64,000 nucleotides of DNA from Cystobasidiopsis lactophilus (lineage: Eukaryota > Basidiomycota > Agaricostilbomycetes > Agaricostilbales > Chionosphaeraceae). Positions within the stretch are counted from its first letter, which is position 1; every line of letters starts with the position of its first letter. Location of the stretch: the NCBI GenBank assembly GCA_001599975.1, contig BCIO01000001.1, positions 1,426,001 through 1,490,000 of the forward strand, in the 5' to 3' direction. The notes below the pieces were generated by a model that made no database searches, was not told the origin of the DNA, and saw nothing but the letters and a program-made list of their open reading frames with translations. A program made the translations under genes and the position numbers. This document shows, one piece after another, positions 60,131-64,000 of this stretch.

Positions 60131-60691
60131 GCGGGGCCGAATCGATGCACCCTGCGTGTATCGACGGCGGCACACCGGGACGGTCGTCACCTGCGCAAGA
60201 TAAGAGGCACCTGTTCAATCTGGTGGTCGTCGTCACCACGCGAATCGGCGCAAAATCGTAGACGTGCTGAACGGCAAGTCCGAACAGATCTCCTTCCACC
60301 CCGACGCTTCGAGGCTCTCTACAAGCATCTTACCCCAAAGTAGAAGCGGCCTGGGACCCATATTGGTGGGAATAAGCGTCCGTCTCGCAGAGCACTTTAA
60401 GATGCTGGACATGGTGCAAGAATGAGAGCCGCGGAGGTAAGATCTTGGCTTTGGTGTGGAAGGTGTGAATGTGGATTGGGACGCGCCGCCAAAGAAAGGG
60501 TTGAAGTTGAACACGCCAGGAACGGCAAATCCAAAGCAATTTGTGACCAGGGCTTTCGACTCGGTCCTCGTGCTTTCAAACTCGCCTGCTCGGCATTTTG
60601 ACGCCAAGATGAAAGATCACCAAGGGTTCTCCGCCAAGGTACGCTACTGCAACCTTTTGCAACAGCTCTGGCGGAAAAGTGTACAAAGAAG
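60131..60691. other. Region upstream of the retroelement, no supported gene
   Basis: About 560 bases lie between the membrane-protein start and the LTR insertion. An open plus-strand stretch (about 60456-60696) and an overlapping minus-strand one (60233-60607) look partly protein-like but have no domain I recognise. Pieces of an unknown gene are possible but unproven. Confidence 0.35.
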
Positions 60692-60696
60692 CGGGG
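60692..60696 (+). repeat. 5' target site duplication
   Basis: The five bases CGGGG immediately precede the left LTR and match the five bases just after the right LTR exactly. A 5 bp duplication is the usual product of Ty1- or Ty3-type integrase. Confidence 0.95.
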
Positions 60697-61260
60697 TGTG
60701 GTGGCTAGGATGGCCAGGTCAAGTGCGGGTGATGAGGAGCTGGACGACAGGGAGTAAGAGCCATCCTTCCCTTCACCAGCGCGTCCACCGCCACTCTCTC
60801 TCGGCCTCTTATCAGCCTTGTCGTATCGTCAACAGTCGCTTTTATTCAGTAGCAAGAGTTCTATGAGAGTACGAGGCCTTTGAATCTGCTGGTGGCGTTG
60901 CCGCCGCTTGCCGAGCCCGAAGCCTTTTGTTCGCACGGTGCTCTGGCTTCCTTTTGTCTTCTTTCGAGACCACCATAGTATCGCCTCATTCCTGTATCCA
61001 GACGCTTGCACATTGTTGACTCTCGTCTCGCTGATACGCAATCAAGGGTCTGAGTCTTGCTCCTCGACCAGCACGAAGCCGGCTTGGAGACGATTTCTAT
61101 CGGTCACCTCCTTTCTCTCCTCTCATTCGCATCCTTTACACTATCGCAAACGACTCTTTACACACCGCATTCAACACTTTTACCCTTTACCAGCCAAGCA
61201 ACTCGCCCTCTCGACTCTTTTCCCTTCGCATTTCAGTAGCCAGACCTCCTAGCTACGACA
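60697..61260 (+). repeat. Left LTR
   Basis: This 564 bp terminal repeat begins TGTGGTGGCT and ends CTACGACA. It is base-for-base identical to the right LTR at an offset of 2,074. The second half is rich in C and T, including CTTTACACACCGC, which may be the promoter and start region. No gene is encoded in it. Confidence 0.97.
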
Positions 61261-61264
61261 TTAG

Positions 61265-61282
61265 TGGCGCTCGACCAGAGGC
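61265..61282 (+). other. Candidate primer binding site
   Basis: Four bases inside the left LTR, the sequence starts TGGCGCTCGACCAGAGGC. Primer sites pair with a tRNA 3' end, so TGG is expected first, complementary to CCA. Which tRNA is used was not tested here. Confidence 0.5.
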
Positions 61283-61447
61283 AGGAGGCGTTTTTACTCC
61301 TGTCTTTTGGCTCGTACTCCTGGCCCTCCGCCTTCTCGACTGGCGAACCTTTCACTAGGCCGTCGCCATCACTTCACGTCTCTGCCCGTCCCGCTCTTCA
61401 TGGTTTCCGCGGCCACCTTCTGAAGAGGCGCTGGAGCGACTCGCATT

Positions 61448-62782
61448 ATGTCAGGCAAGACTTCGGCTGCGGCTCAAGTGTTGATCGATGGTTTGTCGCT
61501 GGCATTCGACGGTCGGGAAGCAACGGACAGGCTGGACGACTTTGAGGTCGCGTTCAGGATCTTAGGCTACACGGACGACACTTTCAAGATCACCGACTTC
61601 TTCTTTCGCTGCTCCAGCTCCGTCAAGTCTGTACTTCGTACGCTCGACTCCCTTCAAGCTCACCTCGACACGCCCGCTCTCGGCTTCCAGCCGCTCACGA
61701 CGCTCACCTGGACTCTGTTCCGCAATATCGTAGAGGAGGAGTTCGACAGTCCTTGGGACAAGTACTCGCCCAAGCAATTCAAGCGGTTCGTTCGTGCCTC
61801 AGCCGCGTCGCCACCTCGCAGCATGCGCGACCTCAAACTTTACCGGTCTCGGTTCTTGGTCTTTGTCGAGTTTCTACGCATCCACGACCTCACGACTCCG
61901 TTTCAAGAGGCGGCTTACTTCCTGCGCGGACTTGGCGCGGTCACTGCCCAAGCGGCCCTCGACATGATTGAAGAGACAGCGATGTGGGAAGGGATGGGTC
62001 CTCGCACCTTTCAGCGCAACCCGCCTTCCATCGACCGCATTTTCGAAGTGGCCCAATGGGGGATGGATGACTTCATCGTTCCGCCCCGCGGCTTTGGCGC
62101 ATTGCCGGCTCAGGCAGAGGAAGTGCCTCCGAGCGCTGAAGAGTTACAAGTATCCCTGCCCGCCATTTCTGCCATCGCCTCTCAGGCAGCAATCACCTCA
62201 GTCGCTTCGGATCCGCAAGATCTTCAGCTCGTTCGTTACCGCGTCCCTCCCGCTTCTCTTACTTTCCAGGCAAATCACCGACCCACTCTCGCATTCCGTC
62301 GACCCTCTACGATCACCGACATGCCGCTTATTTTGCCTCGTTCACCCCCTTCTTGCACACCTGCACGTACAACTTTCTTCAGCCCATCGGCACTCTTTCT
62401 GGAGCATCAGCAGCTTCCGCCCCCACCCGGCAACGACAGCCGCTTGGACCAGCTTCTGGCTCTCTTACCTCTGCTCTTACTACTCAAACTCACTCTTCGG
62501 CACCTTCGAGCACTTTACACCCGCTGGCGTAAATTTGGCCTCGGGCGAACTCCTCGCCGCGGTCGCCCTCGTTCAGTAAATTCCACATTCTATCACAACT
62601 CTAGCATCACTAGCAACTCTTTCGGCCCTCACTCTCTTCCGACTCACGCTGCGAACCAATTCCATCATCCCGTCTTCGCGATGGATGGGGCCATCCCTCA
62701 AACTTGGGGAAGCTGGCGCAAGTCTGCGGTCGGAGATGGATGGGGGCCATCCATTAAACTTGGGGAACCTTGTGGTGGCTAG
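61448..62782 (+). CDS. Gag-like (capsid) protein frame of the LTR element
   Basis: The frame opens with MSGKTSAAAQVLIDGLSLAF and is mostly helical through its first half, with segments such as NIVEEEFDSPWDKYSP and HDLTTPFQEAAYFLRGLG that resemble capsid helices of fungal LTR gag proteins. The second half is low complexity, rich in Pro, Ser, Leu and Arg. No CCHC zinc knuckle was seen. The frame ends just inside the right LTR. The assignment rests on position between LTRs and general pattern, not on a database match. Confidence 0.6.
   Translation: MSGKTSAAAQVLIDGLSLAFDGREATDRLDDFEVAFRILGYTDDTFKITDFFFRCSSSVKSVLRTLDSLQAHLDTPALGFQPLTTLTWTLFRNIVEEEFDSPWDKYSPKQFKRFVRASAASPPRSMRDLKLYRSRFLVFVEFLRIHDLTTPFQEAAYFLRGLGAVTAQAALDMIEETAMWEGMGPRTFQRNPPSIDRIFEVAQWGMDDFIVPPRGFGALPAQAEEVPPSAEELQVSLPAISAIASQAAITSVASDPQDLQLVRYRVPPASLTFQANHRPTLAFRRPSTITDMPLILPRSPPSCTPARTTFFSPSALFLEHQQLPPPPGNDSRLDQLLALLPLLLLLKLTLRHLRALYTRWRKFGLGRTPRRGRPRSVNSTFYHNSSITSNSFGPHSLPTHAANQFHHPVFAMDGAIPQTWGSWRKSAVGDGWGPSIKLGEPCGG
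62681..62767 (+). repeat. Direct repeat of about 31 bp next to the right LTR
   Basis: Copy 1 (62681-62711) and copy 2 (62736-62767) both read ATGGATGGGG(G)CCATCC, then AACTTGGGGAA, with a few differences in the middle, 55 bases apart. Copy 2 ends a few bases before the right LTR, where the polypurine tract should lie, so copy 1 may be a duplicate of that region. Confidence 0.85.
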
Positions 62783-63334
62783 GATGGCCAGGTCAAGTGC
62801 GGGTGATGAGGAGCTGGACGACAGGGAGTAAGAGCCATCCTTCCCTTCACCAGCGCGTCCACCGCCACTCTCTCTCGGCCTCTTATCAGCCTTGTCGTAT
62901 CGTCAACAGTCGCTTTTATTCAGTAGCAAGAGTTCTATGAGAGTACGAGGCCTTTGAATCTGCTGGTGGCGTTGCCGCCGCTTGCCGAGCCCGAAGCCTT
63001 TTGTTCGCACGGTGCTCTGGCTTCCTTTTGTCTTCTTTCGAGACCACCATAGTATCGCCTCATTCCTGTATCCAGACGCTTGCACATTGTTGACTCTCGT
63101 CTCGCTGATACGCAATCAAGGGTCTGAGTCTTGCTCCTCGACCAGCACGAAGCCGGCTTGGAGACGATTTCTATCGGTCACCTCCTTTCTCTCCTCTCAT
63201 TCGCATCCTTTACACTATCGCAAACGACTCTTTACACACCGCATTCAACACTTTTACCCTTTACCAGCCAAGCAACTCGCCCTCTCGACTCTTTTCCCTT
63301 CGCATTTCAGTAGCCAGACCTCCTAGCTACGACA
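62771..63334 (+). repeat. Right LTR
   Basis: This is the 564 bp terminal repeat, identical to the left LTR from TGTGGTGGCT to CTACGACA. The G-rich stretch just before it (AACTTGGGGAACCT) is the likely polypurine tract. Confidence 0.97.
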
Positions 63335-63339
63335 CGGGG
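63335..63339 (+). repeat. 3' target site duplication
   Basis: The five bases CGGGG follow the right LTR directly and match the five before the left LTR. Confidence 0.95.
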
Positions 63340-64000
63340 GCCATCTCGTTTAACCGAATCAGAGAGGAAGGCACTTTTGCGGCTCTGTTACCACGCAGTT
63401 GGCAACCCGTTCAGAGAAGTTTTCGCTCGCGGTCTAGATGGCAGGCTTACAGCTTGCAGTAAAGACCTTTCGTACAACCCTGGGCTGTCGAGATTCGAGT
63501 GCGCGGACAACTGTCGATTGGCACAGGAGCAAGGTTTGGTGGCGGGCAGCAGCTCAACGTCACTCACGCCTGGCGACTTCTGGTGTTGATAAAACCTCAA
63601 GATTTGGAGTCATCTCTTTGCAATCCATGTATGGTCCTGGAATCGTGCCTATAAGTCCACACGACAGTATTTGCCACCGTGGAACGAAGAAAGGGGCAGC
63701 AACGTCAACCGGACGCCCCCCTACATTCCTCCTCCCGTATCAATAGTGATGGCCGGTAAGTACTGTCTAGATCTCGCCCCGGTGATTGTTGTATTTGAGC
63801 CTGGAGGATACAACACGATGGAGTCCTGAGAACCGCCGCTCCATCTTGAGAACCTCAGACTTACCACTTTCCGTTAAAAGTGACCTAAAGATCCTTTCAG
63901 AACTCCACTGATGAGCACATCAGAAGGTAGGGGCTCGCCTTGACACGATCACCTCCGGGGTGAGCAACCTTCTCGACGTTGACGCCACTACCCAACAAAG
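63340..64000. other. Right flank of the retroelement, no supported gene
   Basis: The last 660 bases hold one plus-strand open stretch (about 63345-63589) with a protein-like run ERKALLRLCYHAVGNPF, but no known domain. An ATGGCCG directly followed by a consensus donor GTAAGT at about 63749-63761 could be the first exon of a gene leaving the window. I cannot support it further. Confidence 0.3.

Larger units (their letters stand above)
60697..63334 (+). mobile_element. Young non-autonomous LTR retroelement carrying only a gag-like frame
   Basis: The element is 2,638 bp long, with identical 564 bp LTRs (TGT...ACA ends), a CGGGG target duplication on both sides, a primer-binding candidate just inside the left LTR and an internal region of only about 1.5 kb. 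It holds a gag-like open frame and nothing resembling protease, reverse transcriptase, RNase H or integrase, so it must move with enzymes from another copy. It looks whole for a non-autonomous element. LTR identity over 564 bases implies a recent insertion. The Ty1 or Ty3 superfamily cannot be told from gag alone. Confidence 0.93.

Noticed and set aside
60456-60866. Plus-strand frame running into the left LTR as one gene
   Set aside because: The last 170 bases lie inside the LTR, so it cannot be a host protein as it stands.
1-64000. tRNA, rRNA, CRISPR, bacterial operon or integron features
   Set aside because: Reading for T-loop motifs, tandem spacer repeats and polycistronic layouts gave nothing; the whole window is eukaryotic and intron-rich.

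Overview
This 64 kb window is nuclear DNA of a basidiomycete fungus. The genes are packed closely on both strands. Coding sequence is moderately GC-rich, and nearly every gene is cut by many introns of about 45-65 nt with GTRNGY donors and short acceptors. The DNA polymerase delta gene alone shows 17. The protein set (iron-sensing two-finger GATA repressor, GATA factor with a WC-2-type finger, secreted eight-cysteine proteins with KR processing sites, secreted FAD oxidases, Swc3-like and RanBP3/Yrb2-like proteins) is fungal. The intron density and the Urbs1-like factor point to Basidiomycota. Pucciniomycotina or Ustilaginomycotina is my inference, not something the sequence proves.

Layout: 1-10 kb holds the start of a type II membrane protein leaving the left edge, then a same-strand row of short-chain dehydrogenase, gluconokinase, POL3 and the iron GATA factor. 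10-19 kb holds a single-pass surface protein, ribosomal protein uS13 (RPS18), an unrecognised nuclear coiled-coil protein and two long gene-poor gaps. 19-25 kb is a tandem pair of secreted FAD-linked oxidases. 25-31 kb carries an HD-domain nucleotidase, a GRAM-TBC-EF-hand Rab GAP and riboflavin enzyme RIB3. 31-37 kb carries the second GATA factor and a large tail-anchored coiled-coil protein. 37-41 kb is a second tandem pair, of secreted eight-cysteine proteins. 41-60 kb is housekeeping: RanBD protein, FAD monooxygenase, a voltage-sensor-like protein, cyclophilin H, NSE2 SUMO ligase, Swc3-like SWR1 subunit, DUF2470 membrane protein, cohesin RAD21, DUF3074 protein, ALG6, OHCU decarboxylase and a multi-pass membrane protein.

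60.7-63.3 kb is one LTR retroelement, 2,638 bp long, with two identical 564 bp LTRs, a perfect 5 bp target duplication and only a gag-like frame. It is a very young non-autonomous insertion.

Several genes act in shared processes. POL3, RAD21 and NSE2 serve replication and chromosome cohesion or repair; the Swc3-like protein serves H2A.Z exchange; the RanBD protein serves nuclear transport. ALG6 belongs to N-glycan assembly. They are not arranged as an obvious functional cluster. The parts that look accessory are the two tandem secreted pairs and the retroelement. I saw no tRNA, rRNA or CRISPR array. Splice sites were worked out by eye from frame continuity and consensus, so internal exon edges are approximate where stated.
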